From assembly GCF_023715155.1 (NCBI RefSeq), contig NZ_JAMBNQ010000035.1:1-54800 (forward strand): DNA of 54,800 bases. Direction: 5' to 3'. Position numbers and translations under genes: made by a program. The DNA is from Neobacillus mesonae. GTDB taxonomy: Bacteria; Bacillota; Bacilli; Bacillales; Cytobacillaceae. Positions 17,214 to 26,109 of the stretch are shown here, one piece after another. The notes under the pieces were generated by a model. It searched no databases, was not told where the DNA came from, and was given only the letters and a program-made list of their open reading frames with translations. The stretch's first letter is position 1; the number at the start of each line of letters is the position of its first letter.

Positions 17214-17885
17214 CTAATACTGTACTTCTATATTTTTTCCTTTTATACCTGGATAAGCGCCTTTATCAATAAGAGGCTTTCGTTCAGGGTGTGCAATTAA
17301 CCATTTATTCTTCATAAATAAAAGTTCATCCTCTGCTGTTCTTCTTTTCACAGGACCATCTAATGATTGGTTTGTTCCTGCCAAAAGAATAACAACAGCC
17401 TTAAATCCTTCTGCGGAAACCTTACATGGAGCAAAATGAAGTGTAGTACTATATAACTCTACCATGGTGCCTTTTGGAATAAAGAAAGCTTCAACATTCT
17501 CACTTGAAAAAAGTTTATCTTCTATATCTTGTACTCTTCCCAGCAGGAGGACAAAATCTGTAATGGCTATATTAATCTCGCTCCCTTTATGGTATTCAAA
17601 TCCGTTGAGAAACGAATTCCTTCCATTACAATATCCAATTTGAATGGGCATTTCACCATAAACTGTGGTTTCAATCATCTCTTTAAAAGCAGTCTGTTCC
17701 ATTTCCTTAATAGATGGTACATAGATATTTTCCCCCAGTGGAATCTCCGTATCATTCATAAAAGATTCTATTTCTTCAATATTACTTGACGGAATAATCT
17801 TCCCATATTGATGAAAAGCTGTATCCCTTACATGATAAAAGGGGATATGGGAATTTAACTTAACTAGCTCCTCAAAATTAGCCAA
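17214..17885 (-). CDS. DUF4867-family cupin-like protein of the SQ cluster
   Basis: A 223-residue soluble protein that I recognise as DUF4867, a family seen in sulfoglycolysis gene clusters of Firmicutes and without an assigned reaction. The middle (about residues 78-165) has cupin-like strand pattern with Gly and His: NGFEYHKGSEINIA, EAFFIPKGTMVELYSTTLHFAPC. That is the layout of sugar-isomerase or mutarotase-like cupins. TTG start behind AGAAGGTG. It is the first gene of the unit ahead of the sulfoquinovosidase, 63 bp apart. A role as SQ mutarotase or accessory isomerase is a guess. Confidence 0.75.
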   Translation of the reverse strand: MANFEELVKLNSHIPFYHVRDTAFHQYGKIIPSSNIEEIESFMNDTEIPLGENIYVPSIKEMEQTAFKEMIETTVYGEMPIQIGYCNGRNSFLNGFEYHKGSEINIAITDFVLLLGRVQDIEDKLFSSENVEAFFIPKGTMVELYSTTLHFAPCKVSAEGFKAVVILLAGTNQSLDGPVKRRTAEDELLFMKNKWLIAHPERKPLIDKGAYPGIKGKNIEVQY

Positions 17886-17929
17886 CGATAAACACCTTCT
17901 CTATGTATGTATTCAATACCAAGTACATT

Positions 17930-17959
17930 GTTACTACCTTTCGTGAAAAAGTAGGTATC
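17930..17959. promoter_or_regulatory. Palindromic GntR operator candidate upstream of the DUF4867-GH31 unit
   Basis: GTTACTACCTTT, a short CGTGA-type spacer, then AAAAGTAGGTATC. Spacing and arm sequence parallel the site at 9008-9036, including the central CGT. It lies 45 bp upstream of the TTG start. Confidence 0.6.
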
Positions 17960-17974
17960 TTTTAAAATAATCAT

Positions 17975-17989
17975 ATGAAAACGTTTGTA
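17975..17989. promoter_or_regulatory. cre-like CcpA site
   Basis: ATGAAAACGTTTGTA fits the cre consensus WTGNAANCGNWNNCW except for T in place of the conserved C near the end. It lies 90 bp upstream of the DUF4867 gene and suggests catabolite repression of the sulfoquinovosidase unit. Confidence 0.55.
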
Positions 17990-18486
17990 ATATTGCAAGT
18001 ATTTTTTCAATTCTTTAGTAGTTTTTCTTGGAACTGCGATGGATGCATATGAGGATTAGCAGTTTTAATTTAGAAAGGTAGTAATGTTCGAAAAATGATT
18101 TAGTTTATGCTCTAGACTTCTATATTCACCTCCATGCTATGACTTCTAACTCTCCTATCAACTACCTTAAAGTGTGACAATCTTTAATACCGACTCTACT
18201 TTTACAAATCATTGACAAGCTATTCTTTTTATTTGCATTAAAACCGATAAGAAGTCACTTAAACTACCATTTCTGTTATAATTCCTGCAGAAATTACAAC
18301 AATATTCCCCAGAAAATAATTCTATTTTCTACACCTTCTATTCTTTTCGACATAGACTAAAAATCACAATTATTAGGAACGTTTTTTTATCTTTTTCCCT
18401 TTTACCAATAAGTACTTCTTGTGGCAAGGAGCTGATAGCTTTATATTTTATAATAAACAGCATGAATTTAACTGGACGGTGGATTG
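17990..18486. other. Intergenic stretch without recognised features
   Basis: An AT-rich gap between the SQ unit (minus) and the c-di-GMP gene (plus). It should hold the promoters of both. I found no convincing small gene, RNA or strong hairpin. Confidence 0.5.
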
Positions 18487-21400
18487 ATGGAACATCTTGG
18501 CGGCACTTTTAATATACATTTGATCATTTTTTCAATTAGTATTGTTCTGATAACTTCTTACACGGCTTTTGACCTCTATTTTCGCAAGGCTTTGGCAAAT
18601 AAACAGCATCGCCTCATCCGCTTAACCAGCAGTGCCATAGTGCTTGGTTTGGGTATTTGGTGTCTGCACTTCATTGGCACTTTGGCCTATACGCCCGTCC
18701 ATCAAATGAGCTTGGATCCCTTTTTCGTATGGAGTTCATTATTTATTTCGATAACTGGTTCATTTTTTTCCTTGGCCCATTTTCGAAAGGGAAATGGAAC
18801 GCTTCGTTTCCTTTCAAGCGGCTTTATCATGACGGCTGGAACCGCGGCCATGCATTTGGTCGGTATCCAATCCATTCACGACGAATTAATGCTTCACTAC
18901 CAGCTGCCAAACTTTATCGCCTCCATTTTGATTTTATCCACTGGATCCTGTATGGCCTTTCACTGGGCAGGGAAAATGATGGATAAGAATCGTAATACCT
19001 TTTTTCAAAGATTTAAAAGCGGGGCATCAATGGGATTAGGTGTTTCTGGATTTCACTATATGCTTATGTTTAATGGTTCCATGTCCTCCCCCCAGCACCA
19101 TTTGCAAGGCAATACAACCATAGAAATCAGTGTGGATATGACGATTTTGGCGCTTAGTGTCGGGGCTGCTGCGATTCTCATTTTATTTATTGTCTTATTC
19201 GCATCCTATTTCGAAGGAAAGTTTACCAGCCAGGCACTAAAGCTGAAGACCAATGAGCTGTATTATCAGTCATTATTTCAAAACAATCCGGATTTAATCA
19301 TTACGTTTAACACTAAGGGACAATTTGTCAGCATGAATCGAGTGGTGGAGTCATTTGGATATACCGAAGAAGACCTATTGCTTCATTCTTTTGTTTCTTA
19401 TATTGTGCCGGAACTGCGCGATATGACTTTAGAGAATTTTTATCAGGCAGTAAACGGAACGGCCGTAAACTATGAAACGGCATTCTATAACAGTTCAGGA
19501 GAGCGGATTGAAAGCAATGTTACCAATATCCCCATTATCATAGAGGGGAAAATTGTTGGTGTTTACGGGATTCTGAAAGATATTACGAAACAAAAAAGAG
19601 CGGAAGAAAAAATCCGCCAGTTAGCCTACCATGATGCCTTGACAGGTATTGCTAACCGAAACCAATTCAATTCCTGCTTCGAAACAGCAAAATCATTGCA
19701 AGAATTAAAAACTGCTGCCATTCTTTTTCTTGATTTAGACCGTTTCAAATTAATTAATGATACACTAGGACACGATATAGGGGATTTATTATTAATCGAA
19801 GTTTCTAAAAAACTGAAAAGCATCATCCGCCCGAAAGATTGCCTGGCAAGACTTGGCGGTGATGAATTTATTTTATTCCTGCCAAATGCGGATCAAGCTG
19901 GAGCTGAAAATATGGCAGAGCAAATCCTGACCCAATTAAACGAAACCCTTCATATTAAAAATTATGACATGTACATCACCCCAAGTATTGGGATTAGTTT
20001 GTATCCGCTGGATGGTAAAGAAATTGAGATCCTAATTAAAAAAGCAGACCTTGCGATGTATCAAGCCAAGCGTTTTGGAAAAAACAACTTCCAATTTTAC
20101 AAAAACCAATCCATTGAGGACACAAATGAAAAATTCCAACTGGAAAAGGATCTTCGTAAAGCGATTGAACACGATGAATTTATGGTCTGCTATCAGCCGC
20201 AAATTAACATCCAAACTGGTCAATTCACCGGAATGGAGGCTCTCATCCGTTGGCAGCATCCTAGAAAAGGTATAATCTACCCTTCTCGATTTATTACACT
20301 GGCAGAAGAATCCGGCATGATTGTCCCAATCGGAGAATGGATTATTAGAAAGGCCTGCACGCAGATGAAAGCTCTTCAGCAAACGGGACTTCCACCAATG
20401 TCTATTGCCGTTAATTTGTCATTGCGGCAGTTTTTTCAGCCCGATTTAACGGAGATGATTCAGTCTATCCTGGAGGAGACAGGGCTATCACCAGAATATT
20501 TGGAACTGGAGATAACAGAAAGCATGATGATTGATACTCATCATGCTCTCACAATTGTCAGTGCTTTAAAGAAATTAGGAGTAAAAATTAGTTTAGATGA
20601 CTTTGGCACTGGATATAGTTCTCTTCACTATTTAAGAAAGTTTCCCATTGATACGATAAAAATAGACCAGTCTTTTGTCCGCGAATGCCTAACAGATCGA
20701 AATGAAGAAACCATTGTAAAAACTATCATTGCGATGGCACATCAGTTAAACTTGAAAGTGGTCGCTGAAGGTATCGAAACGAAAGACCAGCTGGTTTTCC
20801 TGCAGCGTAACGCTTGTGATGTGGGGCAGGGCTATTTGTTCAGCCAGCCTATGAGAATTGGGGACATCATTAAAAATTTCGATGTGATGGAACAAATGAT
20901 TGACCGCTTGGGCATTCCGCAAGAAATTCGAAATCAAAAATCGATGACAGACATAGTAAAGAAAGCCCAGCAGGAACTCCAAGATACTATCAGCCAGCAG
21001 CAGGGCATGACTTATAAATTCAAGAAAAAGGACGGACAGTTTATTTATACCTTATGTGATGGGGATCTGCTTTATCAATTGGGGCTGGTACCCGAGCAAA
21101 TTGTCGGAAAAGATCTTTATGAATTTGTTTTTGGTGAAGAAGCAAAGGAAATGGCAGCTAATTATCAAAGAGCATGGGACGGAGACAGAGTCACGTTTGA
21201 ACGAGAACGAAACGGAATCTATTATTTAACTTCACTGCGTCCTGTATTAAGAGGCGGACAGGCAGTAGAAGTGATTGGCTCCTCTGTTGACATTACAAAA
21301 CGAATAAAAGCTGAAGAAGCCTTAAAAATGAATGAAGCAAAATACCGTTTAATCGCAGAAAATATGTCGGACTTAATTAGGATCATTGATGCAAATGGTG

Positions 21401-21699
21401 CCCTTTTATATGCCTCACCTTCACATGAAAAAATAGTTGGATTCACATCCGATGAGATTGAAGGAACAGACGTATTTGACTATGTTCATCCAGAAGATCG
21501 TTCTTATTTGCAGGGGAAGCTTTGGGAGGCTGGCCATTCTAACGTTCCTGTCCTCGCAGCATTTCGCCATCAACACGCAGACGGCCATTGGGTTGAAGTG
21601 GAAGCAAAAGGAACCCCGGTGCTTGATGAAAATGGAGAATTAGAGAGTATTGTTATTGTCGGAAGGGATACAGCAGAGAGAATTCATACTCCAAAGTAA
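18487..21699 (+). CDS. MHYT-PAS-GGDEF-EAL-PAS-PAS bifunctional c-di-GMP protein
   Basis: A protein of about 1070 residues. The N-terminal 250 residues form an MHYT sensor membrane domain with repeated His-bearing motifs (WCLHFIGTLAY, AAMHLVGIQS, SGFHYMLMF). A PAS domain (about 260-370) leads to a GGDEF domain with intact LGGDEF and an upstream RPKD inhibitory site, so the cyclase looks active and product-inhibited. The EAL domain keeps MEALIRW, NLSLRQF, ELEITESM, SLDDFGTGYSSL and VAEGIET, so the phosphodiesterase also looks active. Two further PAS domains end the protein, an unusual place after EAL. ATG at 18487 after GGTGG; a TTG lies one codon earlier. The next GGDEF gene follows 20 bp downstream. 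Confidence 0.93.
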   Translation: MEHLGGTFNIHLIIFSISIVLITSYTAFDLYFRKALANKQHRLIRLTSSAIVLGLGIWCLHFIGTLAYTPVHQMSLDPFFVWSSLFISITGSFFSLAHFRKGNGTLRFLSSGFIMTAGTAAMHLVGIQSIHDELMLHYQLPNFIASILILSTGSCMAFHWAGKMMDKNRNTFFQRFKSGASMGLGVSGFHYMLMFNGSMSSPQHHLQGNTTIEISVDMTILALSVGAAAILILFIVLFASYFEGKFTSQALKLKTNELYYQSLFQNNPDLIITFNTKGQFVSMNRVVESFGYTEEDLLLHSFVSYIVPELRDMTLENFYQAVNGTAVNYETAFYNSSGERIESNVTNIPIIIEGKIVGVYGILKDITKQKRAEEKIRQLAYHDALTGIANRNQFNSCFETAKSLQELKTAAILFLDLDRFKLINDTLGHDIGDLLLIEVSKKLKSIIRPKDCLARLGGDEFILFLPNADQAGAENMAEQILTQLNETLHIKNYDMYITPSIGISLYPLDGKEIEILIKKADLAMYQAKRFGKNNFQFYKNQSIEDTNEKFQLEKDLRKAIEHDEFMVCYQPQINIQTGQFTGMEALIRWQHPRKGIIYPSRFITLAEESGMIVPIGEWIIRKACTQMKALQQTGLPPMSIAVNLSLRQFFQPDLTEMIQSILEETGLSPEYLELEITESMMIDTHHALTIVSALKKLGVKISLDDFGTGYSSLHYLRKFPIDTIKIDQSFVRECLTDRNEETIVKTIIAMAHQLNLKVVAEGIETKDQLVFLQRNACDVGQGYLFSQPMRIGDIIKNFDVMEQMIDRLGIPQEIRNQKSMTDIVKKAQQELQDTISQQQGMTYKFKKKDGQFIYTLCDGDLLYQLGLVPEQIVGKDLYEFVFGEEAKEMAANYQRAWDGDRVTFERERNGIYYLTSLRPVLRGGQAVEVIGSSVDITKRIKAEEALKMNEAKYRLIAENMSDLIRIIDANGALLYASPSHEKIVGFTSDEIEGTDVFDYVHPEDRSYLQGKLWEAGHSNVPVLAAFRHQHADGHWVEVEAKGTPVLDENGELESIVIVGRDTAERIHTPK

Positions 21700-21719
21700 T
21701 GTTTGGGGAGGGGGGAATG

Positions 21720-22580
21720 ATGATGGTAAGTATCAATATGAAATCTTTTTACAAGATTCCCAAACTGCTAATAGGATTATGCATCGTTTTTACCATTATT
21801 CCAGGTTTTCTCGCCAGGCTGGATATGTATTATATCGATGACATGATATGGTTTTTATTATTGTTACCCTGCTATATTTTTTCCTATTATTTAGGATTTA
21901 GCGGCGGACTTTTAACAGCGGTTACCGTGAATATCTATCATTTATTTTGGTATATTTACGAGAAATATATCCGCCTGGCAGAAATGATTGATGTAGAATT
22001 ATCCCTCCATGTCGGGGTTGCAGTTGTTACCTTTTTATGTTCTGTCGGGGTTGGATTATTATCGGAAAAGCTAACTGAAAAGCAGGTACAGCTGCAGGCG
22101 TTGAATCGAAAACTGGAGCATCTTGCCCTCTATGATGCTTTAACCAATCTGCCAAACCGCCGGTATTTTATGGAGAAGTTATCCGAATCCATGCTGGATA
22201 AAGAACCCGTCTTCCTTTTGTTCATTGATTTAGATGGTTTTAAAAAGGTAAATGATACATTGGGTCATGAAGAAGGGGACCGGCTGCTGCAAGTGGCAGC
22301 GAATCGATTACAATCCTTTACGAGTAATTCTGCTTTTGCAAGCCGGCTTGGCGGGGACGAGTTTATTGTGATGGTCACTGGAGCTGCAGCATGCGGGAAT
22401 GTAAAGAGTCTTGCAGCAAATATTTTAAATGCACTGCGGATGGATGTAAATGGTATGAAGGTCTCAGCCAGTATCGGTATGGCTGCATCCCAACCAGGCG
22501 ATACCCCCTCTACCCTGTTAAAAAATGCCGATACCGCTATGTATCACGTTAAATCCAAGGGGAAGAATGCGGTTGGCTGA
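21720..22580 (+). CDS. Membrane-bound diguanylate cyclase (GGDEF)
   Basis: About 286 residues: five or so membrane segments in the first 115, a short coiled coil (EKLTEKQVQLQALNRKLEHL), then a GGDEF domain with FIDLDGFKKVNDTLGHEEGD and SRLGGDEFIVMV. The active site is intact, but the RxxD inhibitory site five residues before GGDEF is absent, unlike the neighbour. GGGGAGGGGGG precedes three consecutive ATG codons (21717, 21720, 21723); the second has the best spacing. An ATG at 21699 overlaps the previous stop but lacks a site. Probably co-transcribed with the upstream gene. Confidence 0.9.
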   Translation: MMVSINMKSFYKIPKLLIGLCIVFTIIPGFLARLDMYYIDDMIWFLLLLPCYIFSYYLGFSGGLLTAVTVNIYHLFWYIYEKYIRLAEMIDVELSLHVGVAVVTFLCSVGVGLLSEKLTEKQVQLQALNRKLEHLALYDALTNLPNRRYFMEKLSESMLDKEPVFLLFIDLDGFKKVNDTLGHEEGDRLLQVAANRLQSFTSNSAFASRLGGDEFIVMVTGAAACGNVKSLAANILNALRMDVNGMKVSASIGMAASQPGDTPSTLLKNADTAMYHVKSKGKNAVG

Positions 22581-22629
22581 GGTTAGTGTCTTTAGACGAT
22601 TGATTGCGTTGTTTTATAATGTAAGGTGG

Positions 22630-23335
22630 TGCACTATAGCGGGGCTTTAGTGCACTTTGTTTTGGGAGGATTTCAACTTTCTGCACTCGGACTTGACTTC
22701 AGGTGCTCTTTGGCTCGGCTGTTCCCGTTCTTTCTGCACTCGGATGCTGCTCCAGTGCACTTTGGCGCAGCTGCTCTTCTTCTATCTGCACTCGAGCACC
22801 ACTCCAGTGCACTTTGGTGCGGCAGCTCTCCACCTATCTGCACTCAAACATCTCCAAAGATCACTTTTACCAGAAACCCAAACTTTTATATACATTTTTC
22901 TGTGTATAATCAGGATATTCCATGATCCTGAACCCTTACATACGCAAATACTTGTGTATAACTAAAGTTTCACGTTTATTAAACTCTTTAATGTGCACTA
23001 TCCTGTGTATAATTGGAAAATCATACGTTCGTTCATTCTCTTAATGTGTACTTCTTGTGCATAACCCGTGCATCTAACGTTAATAGAAATTCTTAGTGTG
23101 CACTTTCCTGTGTATAACCGATGATTCGTCTTTTATTGAATCTCTCAATGTGCACTTCCTTGTGTACAACCAGAAAATCCGACGTTCATTGAAACTCCGA
23201 ATGTGCACATCTCTGTGTATAACCCAAGAATCCTGGGTTCATTGCACTCCCTAAGTGCCTATCCCAGTGCATAATTAGATCACCCTGTGTTCAATACTCC
23301 CATAATGTGCATATTCCTGTGTATAATCCAATTAT
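22630..23335. repeat. Degenerate tandem array, about 13 units of 52-53 bp
   Basis: Two related halves share one period. CTGCACTC recurs at 22681, 22734, 22786 and 22838, each with a CAGTGCACTTTGG-like block. TGTGTATAA-like words (TGTGCATAA, TGTGTACAA, AGTGCATAA) recur at 22901, 22953, 23004, 23056, 23109, 23161, 23214, 23266 and 23319, usually 12 bp after TGTGCAC. Spacing is 51-53 throughout, while the sequence between is divergent. The short open frames here look incidental. No gene occupies 22581-23473. Confidence 0.85.
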
Positions 23336-23386
23336 CCTGATGGGTGTCCGCAATTAATAGCCTCACCCTTTACCCCCAATCAACAG

Positions 23387-23427
23387 AAAAGGCTGCATCC
23401 AGCATGAGCTTAGGATAGCAGCCTTTT
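23387..23427 (-). terminator. Terminator of glycerate kinase
   Basis: AAAAGGCTGC (23387-23396) and GCAGCCTTTT (23418-23427) form a perfect 10-bp stem with a 21-nt loop and could act in both directions. It lies 47 bp beyond the glycerate kinase stop. Confidence 0.7.
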
Positions 23428-23473
23428 CCGTCACTTGTTTAAAGTCTTATTAAAATACATACTTTTTATCGGC

Positions 23474-24607
23474 TTATTTCTTTTGCAGGCAAAATGCCCT
23501 TATTGCTTTTTCTCCAGCTATTTCAGCAAGTTCCCCAACATGGTTCATTGCTTCCTCGATACTCATTGGCTTGTTAATTATATCAATCACTAAATCTATT
23601 CCGTGTTCATAAACCTCATTGGCATGATATCCTTCACTGCCTACAATTGCGATAACAGGTTTGTTATGTTTTTTAGCTATTTTGGCAACACCTATGGGTG
23701 CTTTCCCCTGCACTGATTGAAAATCCATCATTCCTTCGCCTGTTATAACAAGATCTGCCTCTTTCACCTGTTCCTCTAGATTGATAATGTCTAGAATCCG
23801 GTCAATTCCTGAATGAAGCTGTCCGTTGCAAAAGGCCATCAAACCTGCTCCTAGTCCTCCCGCAGCTCCTGCACCTTTTTTATTCATCATTTCAATACCT
23901 AATGTACGTTCCACTAATTCTCCGAACCTTTTTAAAATCGCATCCAGTTTGACAACATCTTCTGATGATGCCCCTTTTTGCGGTCCATACACATAGGATG
24001 CGCCATTTTCGCCGCATAAAGGATTCGTTACATCAGAGAGAATCGTCATTTTGGTATTTTTAATCCGGGGGTCAATGGCCGAAGTATCTATTTTTTCAAC
24101 CCTCGCAACCGATTCTGCGCCATAGCCGATCTCTTGGTGCTCATTGTCTGCTAAAGCCACCCCTAATGCCTGAGCCATCCCTGCACCAGCATCATTCGTG
24201 GCACTTCCTCCAATACCGATGAGAATCTCCTTTACCCCATGATCCAGGGCCGATTTGATTAATTCCCCTGTACCATATGTAGTTGCCTTAAATGGATTTC
24301 TCTCATGACTCGGAATAAGAGTGAGTCCGGAAGCTTCAGCCATTTCAATAACTGCAATATCTTGATTGATAATTCCATATTTAGCTTTAACTTTTTCTCC
24401 CAACGGACCTGTTACAACTTTTTCAACATATTGACCATTTAAGGCATTGACTAAAGCATCTACCGTTCCTTCCCCGCCATCCGCTAACGGCAGCTTCAGA
24501 ACATCTGCATTTGATTGGACTCTTCTAATTCCTTTTTCAATAAACTCAGCTATTTCTAAACTTGATGCACTGCCTTTAAATGAATCAGATGCGATTACAA
24601 TCTTCAT
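23474..24607 (-). CDS. glxK: Glycerate kinase (GlxK/GarK type)
   Basis: A 377-residue enzyme that phosphorylates D-glycerate with ATP. Family blocks are intact: MKIVIASDSFKGSASSLEIA at the start, PLADGGEGTVDAL (about 41-53), GTGELIKSALDHGVKEILIGIGGSATNDAGAGM (about 101-135), GAAGGLGAGLMAF (about 249-261) and VITGEGMMDFQSVQGKAPIGVA (about 287-308). Length is typical. ATG start behind GAAAGG. It stands alone among its neighbours, and no glycerate-producing gene is adjacent. The family call is firm; whether the product is 2- or 3-phosphoglycerate is not visible. Confidence 0.93.
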   Translation of the reverse strand: MKIVIASDSFKGSASSLEIAEFIEKGIRRVQSNADVLKLPLADGGEGTVDALVNALNGQYVEKVVTGPLGEKVKAKYGIINQDIAVIEMAEASGLTLIPSHERNPFKATTYGTGELIKSALDHGVKEILIGIGGSATNDAGAGMAQALGVALADNEHQEIGYGAESVARVEKIDTSAIDPRIKNTKMTILSDVTNPLCGENGASYVYGPQKGASSEDVVKLDAILKRFGELVERTLGIEMMNKKGAGAAGGLGAGLMAFCNGQLHSGIDRILDIINLEEQVKEADLVITGEGMMDFQSVQGKAPIGVAKIAKKHNKPVIAIVGSEGYHANEVYEHGIDLVIDIINKPMSIEEAMNHVGELAEIAGEKAIRAFCLQKK

Positions 24608-24675
24608 TTACATCAACCTTTCATAAAACAAGAAGATAGCTTTTTTAAAATGGGGGCGGGTACATGGAACTTTTA

Positions 24676-25647
24676 TTAGTCAGCCGAATAATGCCAAACC
24701 CCATCAATCATTTCCCGGCGAACCTTCCCTATCACCTCCAAGTAGTCCAAATGTCCAATGACTCTGGACATGACCAGCGGGAATTCCTTTAAGTAGGTTT
24801 CATTATAATAAGCTTTTGCCACCTCTGCAGCTGTCGTGCTGCCGGCTTGGATTAATTTTAAGAATTTATCCGCCTTTTGCTCAACCTCGTCCATCCTCAT
24901 CTGTGCCGCTGCCTTAGGATCTTCAATCAGCTTTCCATGTCCCGGTAACACTAGTTCCGCGCCTATTCCCAGCACCCTTTTCAATGAATGATAATGGTCA
25001 TAAACGGTCAACATTCGAATCCCATCAGCATCCGGCTCCACCAGTGCATTGCTGGATACATGTTCCAGCAATAAGTCGCCGCCGAACAGCCAGCCGCATT
25101 CTTTTTGATAAAACGCAATCTGATCAGGTGCATGACCAGGAACGTAAATCACATCGAAATCAAACAGCTGATTCCCTTCAATTTTACAAATGGCAGCCTC
25201 TATTTTTTTATCCTTATTTTTTTGCAGTGCTTTCTGCAAATAAGCGATTTGTTTTTCCCCCTGCTCTTTGCAGCCCATTTCCTGATAAAGCTTAGAGAAA
25301 AACTCAATTCGCATCGATAAAAAATCTTCTTCTCTTTTTAAACGGGGAATGGCCAATGAGTGTGCATAAACGGGAATTGGATGGTCGTTCACTATTCGGT
25401 TTACCAGGCCAACGTGATCGATATGATGGTGGGTGAGGAGAATTCGGTTTATATCCTGAACACTCCATCCATGGTCATGTAATACATTCTGTATGGCATT
25501 CCAGCATTCATCGTTATCAAATCCAGCGTCAATGAGAGTCAGTGAATCTTCAGTTTTATATAGAAAAAAATTTACCGTTTTTAGTGATGATGGAACAGAA
25601 ACAATGATAGGAATTACTTCGATGCCATTTTTCTTCAATTGGTACAA
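24676..25647 (-). CDS. MBL-fold metallo-hydrolase
   Basis: A 324-residue metallo-beta-lactamase-fold hydrolase. The metal motif LLTHHHIDHVGL (HHxDH) is near residue 70. Other metal-ligand candidates lie in YVPGHAPDQIAFY, GWLFGGDLLLEH and LVLPGHGKLIEDP. A C-terminal helical extension (about 250-324) resembles the winged-helix tail of several YqjP/LACTB2-like hydrolases. I chose the TTG at 25647, 8 nt after AGGAG; the ATG starts at 25671 and 25725 have no site. The substrate cannot be told. Confidence 0.85.
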   Translation of the reverse strand: MYQLKKNGIEVIPIIVSVPSSLKTVNFFLYKTEDSLTLIDAGFDNDECWNAIQNVLHDHGWSVQDINRILLTHHHIDHVGLVNRIVNDHPIPVYAHSLAIPRLKREEDFLSMRIEFFSKLYQEMGCKEQGEKQIAYLQKALQKNKDKKIEAAICKIEGNQLFDFDVIYVPGHAPDQIAFYQKECGWLFGGDLLLEHVSSNALVEPDADGIRMLTVYDHYHSLKRVLGIGAELVLPGHGKLIEDPKAAAQMRMDEVEQKADKFLKLIQAGSTTAAEVAKAYYNETYLKEFPLVMSRVIGHLDYLEVIGKVRREMIDGVWHYSAD

Positions 25648-25796
25648 GATTTTCACTCCTGATATGTTCATTTTTATATATAAATATAAGTAGTCAGTAT
25701 TTACTATGAATCTTTTATTCGTCATTTAACTTACATGTCCTGCAAAAAGTGGAAAATTAATTGTTGAATATTGGAGAAAAGAAGGGCGATTTGGAT

Positions 25797-25858
25797 GAAA
25801 AAAAGACGGCTCTCGCACTTTCCTTACACTAAGTAATGAAAGTACCAAAACCGTCCTA
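25797..25858 (-). terminator. Terminator after the SDR remnant
   Basis: GACGG (25805-25809) pairs with CCGTC (25851-25855), with an inner stem GCACTTTC/GAAAGTAC, followed on the minus strand by seven T. It is evidently the original terminator of the now truncated dehydrogenase gene. Confidence 0.75.
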
Positions 25859-25875
25859 ATGCTTCATGAAAAAAA

Positions 25876-26109
25876 TTAACGAGATGTATAACCTGCATCC
25901 ACATGAATAGTGGTGCCGGTAACATAGGAAGATGCATCAGAAGCTAACCATAAGCTTGCCTGTGCAATCTCTGATGCCTTGCCAAAGCGGTTTAATAAGC
26001 TTAACTGTGGTGCATATTCTTCTTCTGTGAAGCCAAATTGTTCTAATGCTCCGCGAAGCATTGGGGTATCAATCGCTCCTGGTGCAACAGAGTTTACGCG
26101 GATATCCAA
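25876..26109 (-). pseudogene. C-terminal remnant of a short-chain dehydrogenase
   Basis: The last 77 codons of a classical SDR: IRVNSVAPGAIDTPM, then LNRFGKASEIAQASLWLASDASSYVTGTTIHVDAGY. That is the usual C-terminal third of a roughly 250-residue enzyme. The Rossmann N-terminus, the catalytic Tyr/Lys motif and the start are missing. The frame ends at 26109, where plus-strand tetR sequence begins. No ribosome site precedes the formal TTG. Nonfunctional. Confidence 0.85.

Noticed and set aside
20032..20382. 116-codon open frame opposite the EAL domain
   Set aside because: Antisense shadow; the plus-strand EAL motifs explain the sequence.
22626..22965. Short plus-strand ORFs of 68-102 codons
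   Set aside because: They lie within the repeat array, are mutually overlapping in several frames and lack ribosome sites.
22630..23335. CRISPR array
   Set aside because: The period is regular, but the repeated part is only short degenerate anchors, not a constant 25-37-bp repeat with unique spacers, and no cas genes are near.
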